Assembly (NCBI RefSeq): GCF_030445035.2
Contig: NC_080682.1
Location: 33,462,770-33,526,769, forward strand
Reading direction: 5' to 3'
Length of the DNA: 64,000 bases
Origin: Dasypus novemcinctus
Lineage: Eukaryota; Chordata; Mammalia; Cingulata; Dasypodidae
The translations under genes were made by a program, and so were the position numbers. Shown here one piece after another: positions 12,430 to 24,110 of the stretch (its first letter is position 1; each line of letters opens with the position of its first letter). Below the pieces are notes generated by a model that saw nothing but the letters and a program-made list of their open reading frames with translations, had not been told where the DNA came from and searched no databases.

Positions 12430-13350
12430 TTTTTTAAATGTGTTAATTTTTTAAAAGATACTTAGGTTGCACAAATGTCACCTAAAAATATAGGGGATTC
12501 CCAAAGAAGCAGCTATGACTCAATCAGATGGGCTCCCATCTACCATTAGGGAGGCCCTGGGTTTGTGTCCTGGGTCTTCTTGTGAAGGCAGGCTCTCCCA
12601 CACACCATGGAGTATCACCTGGTCCACAAGCACTGTGGAGAGCTGACTCAGCAAGGTGATGCAACAAAAAGGGAAACAAGTGAAAAAAAAAACAGAAAAG
12701 AGCACACAGCAAATGGACAAAGAGAGCAGACTACAATAAACTGCAAGGTAGGGAATAAAAATAAATACAGACACAATGAAGAACACACAGTGAATGGACC
12801 CAGAGAGCAGACAGAAAGCAAGTCTCAAGGGGGGAATAATATGTTTAAAATATATATATATACATTATATATATATATTTTATATAATATATATATACAC
12901 ACACACACACACACATGGGATTCCCATATGCTCCACTCCCCCCACCTCCCACATTTTCCCACATTAACAACAACTTCATTAGTTAGAATAATTGCATTAT
13001 TAATTGCAATTGAAGACATTTTGGAGCATTGCTACTAAGCATGGATTAAAGTTTACATTTTAGTTTACACTCCCTCCTACCCAATTCTGTAGGTTATGGT
13101 ATGGTACATGATGGCCTGCATCTGCCATGCAATGTCATTCAGGACAATTCCCAAGTCCCTAAAATTCCCCCATATTACACCTGTTTATACCTCTCCCTGC
13201 AGAATCACAGGCCTAGAGTCTGGAAGATAGATTTACAGGAAATAGAAAGGGAGAAGGTTTGTGAACCAATACCTATATGGGCAAAATCTATGATAAGGTG
13301 GAAATATGCAGTTGTACATTGGAAAGGCAAGACAAACATAAATTTTTAAA
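12430..13350 (-). mobile_element. L1 3' UTR, split by a SINE
   Basis: Xenarthran-type L1 3' end in antisense: T-rich start, then gggattccca, resuming at 12917 with catatgctccactcccc...cctcccac and continuing through the shared 3' UTR text (attctgtaggtta, atggcctgcatctg, gtcattcaggacaattccc). The two parts are separated by the SINE insertion at 12504-12916. Confidence 0.75.
12504..12916 (+). mobile_element. DAS-like SINE with microsatellite tail
   Basis: Plus-strand SINE inserted in an L1 3' UTR. GGGATTCCCA occurs on both sides (12494-12503 and 12917-12926), a clean target-site duplication. The tRNA-like head starts near 12504; the body contains cacagcaaatggacaaagagagcagac and a diverged second copy of that phrase near 12790. 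Where an A-tail should be there is (TA)n followed by (CA)n (12851-12914). Confidence 0.8.
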
Positions 13351-15393
13351 AATCCAGATCATTCCTATTAAAAAAAAATAACTACCTTGAAGTCATTCAT
13401 GCTAAGTATCACATTTGATTTCTCAATAGTTTACAACAGAAAACATATTATGGGAAGTAGTAATAACACAAATATGCCTGACTTCATTCTTCTGGGATTG
13501 ACAGAATCTGAAGATATCCAGCATGTCTTATTTTGCTATTTATCCTGGTATACCTGATTATTCTGCTAGGGAATGCAAGGATGATTCTGATAATTCATCA
13601 GGATTTCCAGGTTCACACAACCGAATACTTTTTCCTCATTCACTTGTCATTCCTTGACCTCAGTTACTCAATGGTCATCACACCCAAAAACATAGAGAAC
13701 TTACTGGCTTCTTACAAATATATTTTATTAATGGAGTGTCTCACATAAATGTATGATTTTTTCTTCTTGGTTGTCACTGAATTTTTCTTTGTTCAGTAGC
13801 CTATGACTGCTATGTAGCTATCTGCAAACCACTTCACTACCAGGTAGTTATGGCTACGAGACTCTGCCACAGCCTCATCATTGGGTACTACATGATTGGT
13901 TTTACTGAATCATTTATCATTGTTCTTCACAGAAAGAGCTTGAATTTCTGCAAAGGTAGCATAATCTCTCATTATTTTCTGTGATACAAACCCAATTTTA
14001 GGCCCATCCTGCACTGACAATCATGACATTGAAATCTTTTTTTAAATTTTATTTTAAAAGTACATTTTTTCTTTTTTCTTTTCTTTTAAATGTTATATTT
14101 AAAAAATATGAGGCCCCCATATACTCCCCACCCCACCTCCCCACCCCTCCCACATCAACCTCTTCCATCATTGCAACACATCCACTGCACCTGGTGAATA
14201 CATTCTGGAGCACTGCTCCACCACATGGACAGTGGGCCACATTGTAGTCCACACTCTCCCCCAGTCCACCCAGTGGGCCATGACAGGACACACAACGTCC
14301 AGTATCCATCCCTGCAGCACCACCTAGGACAACTCAAATTCCTGAAAATGCCCCCACACCATATCTCTTCTTCCCTCTCCCGACCATCAGCAGCCACCAT
14401 GGCCACCCTCTCCACATCACTACTACAATTTTTTCCCTTACTAATTACAATAGTTCCCCAGCAGAACACCAGTAAGTCCACTCTAATGCATACTCTCTTC
14501 CTCCATCCTGTGCACCCTGGAATGGTTATATCCAGTGCCCCTCTACCTCAAGATGGGGCTTAAATTCCACTTGGATGATGGATGTAGCTATAGGCACTCT
14601 TGGTTCTCTGGTGTGGTGGTTGGCCCTCTTCACCTCCTTGTCAGCTGGCCAGGGTAAGTCATGAACTTCACACCAAAAGTATGAGCAGCAAAAGAACAAA
14701 TAGATAAAAGGGACTTCCTCAAAATTAAAGCATTCTGCACCTCAAAGGAGTTTGTCAAGGAAGTGAAAAGAGAGCCTATACAATGGGAGAAAATATTTGG
14801 TAACCATATATCTGATAGGAGATTTATACCTTGCATATATAAAGAACTCCTATATCTTGAAAATAAAAAGACAAACAGCCCATTTAAAATTGGGAAAGAA
14901 GATTTAAACAGACACTTCTCCAAAGAAGATATACAAATGGCTAAAAACACGTGAAAAAATGCTCAAAATCACTAGCTATTAGGGAAATGCTAATCAAAAC
15001 AACAATGAGATACCATCTTACTCCTGTAAGACTGGCATCTATCAAAAAATCAGAAGACTACAATTGTTGGAGAGGATGTGGAGGAAAGGGAACACTCATC
15101 CACTGCTGGTAGGAATGCAGAAGGATCCAGCCTTTCTGGAGGACAGTTTGGCAGTTTCTCAAAAACTAGCTATAGATTTGCCATATGACCCAGCAATTCC
15201 ACTGCTGGGTATAAACCCAGAAAAACTGAAAACAAGGACACAAACTGATAAATGCACACCAATGCTCATAGCAACACTATTCACTATTGCCGAAAGTTGG
15301 ATTCAACCCAAATGCCCATCAACAGATGGATGGATAAATAAAATGTGGTATATACATACAATGGAATACTACTCAGCTATAAGAATGCAATGA

Positions 15394-15510
15394 ATGTCTC
15401 ATGATGATGGAGGAGATTGTTGTCATGGGGGGAGGAGTGGGGTGAGGGGTTGGGGGGGTATCTGGGGACCTCATATTTCTTGAATGTTAAATTAAAAAAG
15501 AAAGAAAGAA
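15394..15510 (+). mobile_element. Short 5'-truncated L1 3' end nested in L1 ORF2
   Basis: ORF2 text stops at about 15393 and is followed by a G-rich stretch, tctggggacctcatatttcttgaatgtta and an A-rich (AAAG)n tail. That is the terminal ~110 bp of the local L1 3' UTR. ORF2-type text resumes near 15525 (acatatgtgataacatggatgaatc). No clear target duplication was seen. Confidence 0.6.
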
Positions 15511-15557
15511 AAAAAGAACAAATAAAGTACAAACATATGTGATAACATGGATGAATC

Positions 15558-15905
15558 ACACTCCCCCAGTTGTCTGCTCTCTGTGTCTATTCACTGTGTG
15601 TTCTTGTGTTCTTCTGTGACTGATTCTATCCTTATCAGTGGCACTGGGAATCTGTGTTCCTTTTTGTTGCATCGTCTTGTTGTGTCAGCTCTCCATGTGT
15701 GTGGCGCCATTCTTGGTCAGGCTGCAGTTTCTTTCACACTGGGTGGCTCTCCTTACAGGGTGCACTCCTTGCATGTGGGGCTCCCCTATGCAGGGGATAC
15801 TGTGTATAGTCCAGCTCCACATGGGTCAAGGAGGCCCAGGGTTTAAACCATGAACTTCTCATGTGGTAGGCAGACACCGTATCCATTGGGCCAAGTCCCC
15901 TTCCC
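15558..15905 (-). mobile_element. DAS-like SINE
   Basis: Flanked by ACATGGATGAATC at 15545-15557 and 15906-15918 (13-bp target duplication). The minus-strand head GGGAAGGGGACTTGGCCCAATGGATACGG and B-box region near 15835-15850 are at the right. Unusually, almost no poly-T (A-tail) remains at the left end. Confidence 0.85.
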
Positions 15906-16115
15906 ACATGGATGAATCTTGAGAACTTGATGTTGAGTGAAGCAATCCAGGCATTGAAGGACAAATACTACATTACCTCTCTGATATGAAATAAGTAAAC
16001 CAGGCTGTCTCAGAGAGCTAGAAACTGGATGATAAACTTAAAGGAAGTTGGGGAGTAGAGGAAGCTTGCGAGGTGACATTGAAATCTTGATCTTCATTAT
16101 GGATAGTTTAAATGT

Positions 16116-16668
16116 TGTGGCCTCCGCTGCGGGTCTCTGCCGGGGGTCGGGCCAAGCTCACGGCCAGACTGGGGTGGCAGGTCACTGCTGGGGGTCAGGC
16201 CGAGCTCACGGATGGACCAGGGCGGCAGCAGGCGGCCCAAGGCTTGGTGGGGACGCACGGTTAGGTGGAAGAAACCATGGAGACGAGGTCTATGCACAGG
16301 TCTGCTTTATTGAGGAAGTGCCCTTAGTTATATAGGGCTGGGTGGGGGGAGGGGTTGGAGCTAGGGCGGACTGACTACGGGGTGATAGTGGATAGGTGGG
16401 AATGGGCGGATGGCTATGAGGTAAGCAGTGGCTAAGGAAGGGGGCAGATTATATGTTGGCAATGTGGGCGGGACTGGCGGGAAGAACAGCAACGGCTGTG
16501 AGGGGGAGATAACAACAGCTGGGAGGAGGGGTGGAGGGAGGCAGCAGCATAAGTGGCTGCCGAGAAGGGCCAGAATACAGAAGGGTTATGAAGAATAGGC
16601 AGGTGAAGTATAGGGAAGCGAAAAGCAGGGTGGGAGCAGGGAACAAAATGTAATGGTGTCTCATCACA
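16116..16668 (-). mobile_element. GC-rich solo LTR (ERVK-like)
   Basis: 553 bp, TG...CA, strikingly GC-rich against AT-rich surroundings, interrupting OR text. The minus strand has CCTATATAACTAAGG (TATA box; plus strand near 16326-16340) and CTCAATAAAGCAGACC (polyadenylation signal near 16300-16315) close together, giving a very short R region as in class II ERVs. A 39-bp imperfect tandem duplication (16142-16180 and 16190-16228, period 48) lies near the U5 end. No internal genes. The flanks AAATGT and ATTTCT do not form a convincing target duplication. Confidence 0.75.
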
Positions 16669-17057
16669 ATTTCTTTGTCATATGGGTCTATTCTGTCTAC
16701 CATTTTGAAAATTAATTCCACTTCAGCAAAGTGCAAAGCCTTCTCTACTTGTGCCTCCCACCTCCTGGAAGTCACTATCTTTTTTGGCAATATGATTTTT
16801 ACTTTTTTAAAACCAAAGAAGTCCCACTTCTTGGGAAAGGATCAAGTGGTCTCAGTGTTTTACACTATGATGATTCCCACACTGAATCCATTCATTTATA
16901 TTCTTCAGAATGAACAAGTAAAAAATCCTCTCATTAGAGTTGTGCAGAAGAATGAGGATTCCAGGAAAATGAAATGCCATTTGAGGCCTTAAATTTCAAT
17001 GTACCTTTTCTTTCTTTCTTAGTTGGGTATTCATTCTCTAAATAGAGTAACATCTTT

Positions 17058-17915
17058 TTTTTGTCTTTATTTATTTTTTAATGTTACATTAAAAAAATAT
17101 GAGGTCCCCATATATCCCCCACTCCCTCACCCTACTCCTTCCCCCATAACAACAACCTCCTCAATCATCATGAGACATTCATTGCATTTGGTGAATACAT
17201 CTCTGAGCACCGCTGCACCTCATGGTCAATGGTCCACATCATAGCCCACACTCTCCCACAGTGTATGTATGTATGGGAGGACAAACAAAGTCCAGTAACT
17301 GTCCCTGCAGTACCACCCAGGACAACTCCAAGTCCCAAAAACACCCCCACATCACATCTCTTCCTCCCACTCCCTACCCCCAGCAGCCACCATGGCCACT
17401 TTCTCCACACTAATGCCACACTTTCCTCGATTACTAATCACAACAGTTCATGAATAGAATATCAATAAATCCACTCTAATCCATATTCAATTCCTCCATC
17501 TTGTGGGCCTTAGAATGGTTGTGTCCACTCCATATCTATATAAAGAGGGGGCTTAGATTCCACATAGATACAGGATGCATTGTCAGCACTCTAGGCTCCC
17601 TGGTGTGGTGGTTGACCTTCTTCATCTCCATGTTGGCTGAGTGGTGTAAGTCCAATAAACCAGAGTGTAGGAGTTGCAAGTCTGTTGAGGGTCAGGGCCT
17701 GGCTATCACATGGTCAGTCCAGAGATTCAGGTCCCCTGGGTATACATTAAACCCCAGCAACAACTATAGTTCTGGTAAAAGTAACAGGAGAGACTTGTGG
17801 ACAAAGATCACATCTAAGTCCAGCTCCATCACACAGAAACACAGACTCCAAAGTAGGGTCAACTGAGATAGCACTGAACTCCATCTGCCATGATGATAGA
17901 ACCTGTGGGTCTCTG
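17058..17915 (-). mobile_element. L1 3' UTR insertion (antisense)
   Basis: Perfect 15-bp target duplication TAGAGTAACATCTTT at 17043-17057 and 17916-17930. T-rich start, aaaaaatatgaggtccccatat, a C-rich tract (G-rich in sense), then the shared 3' UTR text. Plus-strand open frames here are shadows. Confidence 0.9.
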
Positions 17916-17930
17916 TAGAGTAACATCTTT

Positions 17931-18766
17931 ATTTAGCTTGAATTTCTGTTGGGCTAATCTTTATTAGACCAGACATGATGGAACATTTCAAGAATATATT
18001 TTTAGAATTCCACATAATAATTAGAAGCCATGAAATATGTGTTAATCCTTTTCTCTAAAGGTATGTATTTCTAAGTGCAAATAATCTGCAAAAACAACAA
18101 CTAAAATGTAATGTTTTCCTTCAAATTATTTTATAGAAATACTCATGCATATTCCAATTTCAGAGATTTTTATTATAATAAGCACTTTCAGAAATAATTT
18201 ATTCTATAGAGGAAAAGATAGCTCGATCTTAAAAAGTGCTGCTTTTGAATGAAATACCCAGTGTTTGTCTTGATCTGTCAGCTTTTTAGCTGTTTTATTC
18301 CTTAGTAAGTGACTGAAAGTATAAATCTGGTATACTAAACTGTATAAGAAAAATAATTTTAAATCCATAGAGTTATCTTAAATACTAAATGAGATGATTT
18401 GTAGAAATAATTTCAAGCAATAATTATAAATTTGACCAGAACAATTAGAAAATCTTATATTCTTGCACAATTTTGAAAGCACAATAGATATTGTTATGAA
18501 AATGCTCATTGATGCTATATAAATATTTTTAGCTAAGCTTATTCCTAATCGAACAGTTAAAAATGAAAAAAAGAGAACTTAAATTTTTCCTTTTGAAAAA
18601 AATTAAAATATTGTGATAGAATTAAGCTATAGAAAAAAGTATGTTAACCTTGAAGAAAATTTGTTAACATGTTAAATTATTATAGAAAATAGAAATATCC
18701 TAATCATTTTTCAGATTTTTATTCATGGCCTTCTAGACAAATCTTTTGTACATGTGAATTTATTGG

Positions 18767-18798
<32 letters not shown>

Positions 18799-19525
18799 AT
18801 ATAAATTTTTGTCATTTTCTCTTTCTATTTTACAGCTTTCATTTCCCATTCATCATCATAACCTTTGGTTATTCTTTCGTCATTTAAGTTGGGAGATGAA
18901 AGTTTTCTTGGTATATTACTGAAATCAGGAATCTCATTTTGCATTGCTTTAAGCCCTGAATTTTTGTAAATTTAAGAGTTTAAATACTTGAATGTAGGTA
19001 TACCTCTTTGTATCCACCTTGTAATCATTGGAAAACCTTCCCATTCTGTGATGCATCAACAAACTTTAGTATTTATTATGTCTTTGTTGAATTTTGCCAT
19101 GATTAATTTTTTTTTCATTTTCTCATGTTTTTATAAGTTTATGTTCTTTAAAAAGATATATATTTTTGAGTTACTTACTTGGCTCATTTGTTTTAAAAAT
19201 TTTAATAGAGAAAATTTGCAAAGCTAAGAATTGACTATCAATACAAATTTTGTGAAATTCCCTAATTTTTTCAGGTAGTTTGCTAATAATTCCTTTAAAA
19301 TTTTTCTCTACATAATCTGAAATTGCAGTTTTAATTTTCTCTACTTTTTAAATTATATTTAAGAAAGTATGTTTTTTCATTCCTATATGTGATTAATTTT
19401 ATTTATATTTAAGAAATTTTTGTTTGATATATTTTTCTCTTCAGGGTTCTTTATTCTTTTAATGCATTTTAAGGTTTTCTTTGTAGTATTATAAAGTTCA
19501 TTTTCTTAAATTATTTTTTAAATAT
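17931..19525. other. AT-rich OR-flanking DNA, no gene seen
   Basis: No element recognised except a (TA)n(CA)n microsatellite at about 18769-18800. Confidence 0.5.
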
Positions 19526-20035
19526 TGTATTAGTCACCCAAAGGGGTGCTGATGCAAAATACCAGAAATTGATTGGTTTTTATAAAGGGCATTTATTTGG
19601 GGTAGGAACTTACAAACACCAGGCCATAAAGCATAAATTACTTCCCTCACTGAGTTTATTTTCACATATTGGAACAAGATGGCTGCCAATGTCTACAAGG
19701 GTTCAGGCTTTCCGAGTTCCTCTGGGCTCAGCTCCTCTGTTTTCTCCACAAGGTCAGCTGAAGACTATCAGGCAAATGGCTCTTTCTCTCTCCCTGGGGC
19801 TCTGGCTTCAGCATCGAACTCCAACATCAAAACTCCAACATTAAAATCCCTCTAAGTCTGTCTTTTGCCATGCCTTTTATCTGTGAGTCCCTACCCACCA
19901 AAGGGTGGGAACTCAATGCCCTACTGCCACAAGAGGTTTACATGATTGCTTAATCAAGGAAACTTACGAGTCCAGTATAATCTAATATACCCACAGGGAA
20001 AGATTAGTTTACAAACATAATCCAATATTTCATTT
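19526..20035 (-). mobile_element. Solo LTR, probable ERVL-type family
   Basis: Starts TGTATTAGTCACCCAAAGGGGTGCTGATGCAAA (plus). The minus strand carries an AATAAATGCCC polyadenylation signal near 19585-19600. Same text frame as the LTR at 26247 (ttagtc-gcccaaggggtg, tataaaggg-tttat, accaggccat/ccaaggccat). No internal genes. The right edge is near CA 20031-20032 but uncertain. Confidence 0.6.
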
Positions 20036-20384
20036 TAGAAATATTGTCAATAGTATCAATTTGTCAATAGTATCAAATTGCTACAAATATTAAAATAAAA
20101 TTCAGACTGTTTTAGGATTAAACATTTAATTAATTTTCATTAGTTCATTATTCATTCTTAATTTCTTCAAATGATGAAAATGTGCATTATTTTCCTTTAC
20201 ATTCTGAATTTACATAAAAGTTAAATTTATCACAAATAATATTTAGGTCAATTTTCTATAACTATTTAAATTTGCTCTGATCTCTATATCTTATAGAATA
20301 TATATTTATTGCAATTCTTTTATGTATTGTCTGCAATTAGCTTTTTCTTTGTTAAGGATTTTCTTCTTTTTTTTTCTTTTCTTT

Positions 20385-20490
20385 TTTATAATATACATTT
20401 TTCTTTCCTTAGGAGGCACCAGGGATTGAACACTGGATTTTGTACGTGGGAAGCAGATGCTCAAACCACGGAGCTACATGCATTCCTTAA
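20385..20490 (-). mobile_element. Truncated DAS-like SINE head
   Basis: aggaggcaccagggattgaacactggattttgtacgtgggaag is the antisense B-box and head region of the same SINE; the body is missing. T-rich DNA precedes it. Confidence 0.6.
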
Positions 20491-20599
20491 TAATATACTT
20501 TTAAATTAACCTCTCACCTTGTATATTCATTGCTTCCTCTCTTTTATTTATAGACTCTTTATATTTTCTGGTCTTCTCTGTGAAATTTTCTGGCCTTAC

Positions 20600-21220
20600 T
20601 TTCGATTATGTACATTTATATAATTTATGAAATCCATCCTATTGGTTTTTGTTGGCAATGATGGCCAACAGATTCTCTAATTTTTCAGAGAATAGTAAGT
20701 TCAGAATTTGCTTATGTTTTAATTAAATTCAGACTAACTTGTCCTCTTATAATGTATTCCAGGAAGAATTTTAATTATTAATTAAATGTAACATAACCTC
20801 TGGGCAAAGTGAACTCAATGGACTATTTACATTCCTCTATTTTCTCTATTTATGTCAGTGTTTATCATGTTTAATGTAAGATGTGGTCTGATATAATTTT
20901 AAGACAAAATCTTTTGTGCTTGGTGTTATGTCAAAATTCTATACATTATAAAGTTTGGGCTACTTAAAAATGATTTTAAAAGACTGGTATACACATAACA
21001 AGTAGGCACAGATTTTTTTTGGTTGTTTTCAAATGACTGATGATATACAATGATGATAAAAATAGACTATATTAACTTGAGCACCTACTGTGAGCCACAC
21101 AATATTCAAAGGGCATTAGGCATATAATTAATTAACATAGTTTATCTTCACAAGATAACTCTCAGATAGATACTTGCAATATCTAAAATTTAATCTTATG
21201 TAATGTAAAGCCATGTTGCT
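20600..21220. repeat. OR-flank paralogous block, copy 1
   Basis: ttggcaatgatggccaacagattctctaatttttcag (about 20650), aagacaaaatctttt-tg (about 20902) and aacatagtttatcttcacaagataactctca (about 21135) recur in order at 34610, 35300 and 37505. With the OR fragments at 16676-16990 and 34330-34550, this indicates a duplicated OR-containing block. Confidence 0.75.
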
Positions 21221-22054
21221 ACTTGTTAAAAGACATTAGAGTCATAGTTTCATTTTCTCTCTGTTGCATACCTCCCATCAGCATATTATACTGATGTCTT
21301 CTACAGATGTATTTGGAATGTGACCGTTTCTCAACATCTCTGGTATTCATCTTCACCTGTAGAACCATCCTCTCAGTCTTTAAGTTATTGCCACAGCCTT
21401 CTAGATTTTCTCCCTGTTCTCTGCCTTGTACTTCTTGTAATGCTTTGAAATTATTTTATAAATCTCAAAAAGATTAACTTCTTAAATTTATCTATTCCCA
21501 TGGGTGTGAGACCCTTTTTGACTGGACCATGTCATTGAGGCTTGACTCAGGTTGAGTTTCCATCCTCTTTCTGGGTCTGATAAAAAGAGACACAGTAAAA
21601 AAAAAATACACCATTTTGAGCTTGCAGTGTGAAAAAAAGGCCTCTAGTTTTTCCCAGAGATGAGCTGCAAGGAAAGAAGGCCCTGAGAGGCTCAAAGAGC
21701 TGATGCACAGGCTCAGGAAGAGGTGCCTGTATGCCTGATAGCTCACAATAGCTCACAATAGAATTGGGGAGGAAAACAAAGCATCTGAGACTGCTGGAGG
21801 AGGCCCTGAAAGAGACAAGCCAAATGCCTGGTTGCACACAGCTGAGCTATGGGAGATGGTAGTTGTGGAGGGGAAAGCAAGGAACTTGGCAGAGACTGTG
21901 TCTTTTAATTTTCAGGTCTCCTTGACACGTATACCAAAGAATTGTCCATTTTGACCCTTGCAGATTGAGGTATCATTAATCTTTCTGTTCAAATTTTAAT
22001 TTAATGACACTATATAGTGTTTTTCTCTTCATATGCTCATTATTCTTGCAAAGA
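21221..22054. other. Intergenic DNA, no gene seen
   Basis: Overlapping open frames on the minus strand at 21492-21837 have no recognisable domain and no supporting context. The text agatgagctgcaaggaaagaaggccctgagag suggests an eroded repeat that I cannot name. Confidence 0.4.
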
Positions 22055-22070
22055 CCTTGAATGGATTTTT

Positions 22071-22448
22071 TTTTTTTTTTTTTTTTTTTTTAGATTTATT
22101 TATTTTATTTAATTTCACCCCCTCCCCTGGTTGTCTGTTCTTGGTGTCTATTTGCTGCGTCTTGTTTCTTTGTCCGCTTCTGTTGTCGTCAGCGGCACGG
22201 GAAGTGTGGGCGGCGCCATTCCTGGGCAGGCTGCTCTTTCTTTTCACGCTGGGCGGCTTTCCTCACGGGCGCACTCCTTGCTCGTGGGGCTCCCCCACGC
22301 GGGGACACCCTTGCGTGGCACGGCACTCCTTGCGCGCATCAGCACTGCGCATGGCCAGCTCCACACGGGTCAAGGAGGCCCGGGGTTTGAACCGCGGACC
22401 TCCCATATGGTAGACAGACGCCCTAACCACTGGGCCAAAGTCCGTTTT
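22071..22448 (-). mobile_element. DAS-like SINE, young copy
   Basis: Perfect 16-bp target duplication CCTTGAATGGATTTTT at 22055-22070 and 22449-22464, with a T-run (A-tail) at the left. High GC with preserved CpGs (cggcacggg, cgcgggga, ggtttgaaccgcggacctcc) suggests recent insertion. The B box is at about 22382-22396 and the head at the right end. This is the best-preserved copy for defining the local SINE. Confidence 0.9.
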
Positions 22449-22639
22449 CCTTGAATGGATTTTTGAGACATACTTTTGTCTAAAGAAAGCATGTGGATTT
22501 CAGTAATATGCAATAGTTGCTTATGTCATTTGCAAAATGAAAATGAAATAAACCAAATAATCACTAATAAAATTGTTTATAAGTGCTATTACTGAAGGAA
22601 TTAAATCATGAAATATGCCACAAGTTGCATTTAATTTCT

Positions 22640-22797
22640 AAAATTTTTATTTTATTTTTTAGTCATATATTTTTATTTTTAAAAACTTTAGATTACAGAA
22701 ATGTTACATAAAATAATATAACAGATTCCATATGCCCCACTCCTTCCCCCTCCCACACTTTCCCACATGAACAAAATCATTCATTAATGTGGTACAT
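22640..22797 (-). mobile_element. Short L1 3' end (antisense)
   Basis: T-rich start, then agattacagaaatgttacataaaataatataacagattccatatgccccactccttcccc and a C-rich block; the local L1 3' terminus, strongly 5'-truncated. Confidence 0.7.
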
Positions 22798-22799
22798 TA

Positions 22800-23630
22800 T
22801 AACTGATGAACACATTTGATGATAGAAAAGGAACATGGAAGAGATAGTGGATGGAAGTCATTATAATCCTAGCTATGGCCATGTGACCATAGGCAGAGAC
22901 TAAAACTATAATTAAGCATTTTCCATTATGTTGAAATATACACATATTTACATATATCTTTATTTTCTTTCTTCTCTTGCATCCTCTACATAAAAAATTC
23001 ATATTAATTTTATGTTGTAGCATTAAATTTATAGGATAATACTAAATATCGCTCAAGGATTTGCATTTTTTCTGGGGAAAAGTTTAGTGCATTTTCCTGT
23101 TACAAAACAAGGACAACTAGATCATATTAGGCAGAATTATGAATACATTATTAACTTATTAGGGGATTAATTATGGCTTAAGCAGATGTGCATCAGTATC
23201 GCATTGATAAGCAGTAGACTGTGATGTAAAGTTCATGGGTCAGCTTGGACAGAAAATGGTGCCTATGGTAGAACTAGCATGATTTTCTATGTGAGGTTAT
23301 TTCATAAATGAATGTGCATCTATACTCATTTCATTGCTTTTACAACCCTTTTCATCTGACTCTCCAAAGGAGACTTTTCATGGGAATGTGGGGGGTCATC
23401 CCATCCAATGAGTTGGAGTTCTTAAAAAACACAACTGTGGATATCAGAAGTTAGAAAGAATTACTCCTTCAACTAGCCAAACCCTTTTGGGAAGTTCAAT
23501 TTAGCCTTAATGAGTTTCCAACTCACAGACTGTCTTGCAAAATTCAGCCTTGAAAACTCTCACAGTCATGCTGTGAGTCAATTTCTGTAACAAATCTTTT
23601 CATGCATACCATGTCAGTTCTGTCGAAAAC
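22800..23630. other. Intergenic DNA, no gene seen
   Basis: No domain, repeat or RNA gene recognised. Confidence 0.45.
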
Positions 23631-23634
23631 ACTC

Positions 23635-24110
23635 TTAGTTTGCCAGACTTCCATGACAATTGCCACACAATGAGTTGTCTTAAAAAGCACAACATTTATT
23701 AGATAAGGGTTTAGAGAGCTGGAGATCCACATGAAATAACAACAAGGCCTGCTTTATCCCAATATTCGGTAGCATTCAGTTCCTGGCTTTCTGAAATTTT
23801 GGGGGTTCCTGAACTTTTATCTCTGCTTCCTGTCACTAGGAGATCTCTTTCTCCTCACGTCTGATCTTATTACTTATTGTTTTCTCTGTTTTCCAACTTC
23901 TTTCTGCATGGCCTTCTCTAGCCTCTGGTTTCCAATTTCTTCTCTTTATAAAGTTCCCAGTAAGGGTATTTAAGACCCACCCTAATTAATTTTGATCACA
24001 CCTTAAAAGAAAATAATATATTCAAGAGGAGGTTTAATTTTCCAAAATGGTTTATTCCCAAAGGATGAGGATTAATATAATTAATATGTCTAAATTGGGG
24101 TTCACGTAAT
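23635..24110 (-). mobile_element. Probable solo LTR (ERVL-type), diverged
   Basis: ttagtttgcca at the left, and minus-strand AATAAATGTTGTGC (polyadenylation signal region) near 23690-23705. Internal CT-rich body (gcttcctgtcactaggagatctct, ggccttctctagcctctgg) and a right part (aagacccaccctaattaa...gatcacacctt) resemble the LTRs at 19526 and 26247. Boundaries approximate. Confidence 0.5.

Larger units (their letters stand above)
14024..16088 (-). mobile_element. Twin-primed (5'-inverted) L1 insertion in OR pseudogene 1
   Basis: Perfect 15-bp target duplication TGACATTGAAATCTT at 14024-14038 and 16074-16088. From the left: a T-run, then antisense L1 3' UTR to about 14640; then, in sense, the C-terminal third of L1 ORF2 (about 14650-16070). 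ORF2 phrases seen are [28 protein letters not shown] and MWYIHTMEYYSAI. Antisense 3' end plus inverted 5' part inside one duplication is the twin-priming structure. A SINE and a short L1 3' end were inserted later. Confidence 0.8.
13450..16990 (+). pseudogene. Olfactory receptor pseudogene 1 (interrupted)
   Basis: Host exon remnants at 13450-14038, 16089-16115 and 16669-16990. It starts ATGGGAAGTAGTAATAACAC (N-glycosylation site NNT near the N-terminus), then [15 protein letters not shown]. After a frameshift come TM1-TM2 text ([34 protein letters not shown]), the AYDCYVAICKPLHY motif at about 13800-13842 (usual Arg replaced by Cys) and TM5 text. The final part has the TM6/TM7 signatures [11 protein letters not shown] and [17 protein letters not shown], with a stop at about 16990. 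Frameshifts and in-frame stops plus two large insertions make it non-functional. Class II type by appearance; family not assigned. Confidence 0.9.

Noticed and set aside
12841..12914. Possible promoter or structural RNA in the TA-rich stretch
   Set aside because: Simple (TA)n(CA)n microsatellite in SINE-tail position.
12607..13038. 143-codon plus-strand frame with TH/YI repeats
   Set aside because: Reads through a SINE and its microsatellite tail.
14155..14563. Overlapping frames over 100 codons on both strands
   Set aside because: Non-coding L1 3' UTR; equivalent frames recur in the other 3' UTR copies at 17168-17453 and 25439-25765.
16116..16668. CpG-island promoter of a host gene
   Set aside because: GC-rich, but it interrupts OR coding text and has TG...CA ends with LTR-type TATA and AATAAA on the minus strand.
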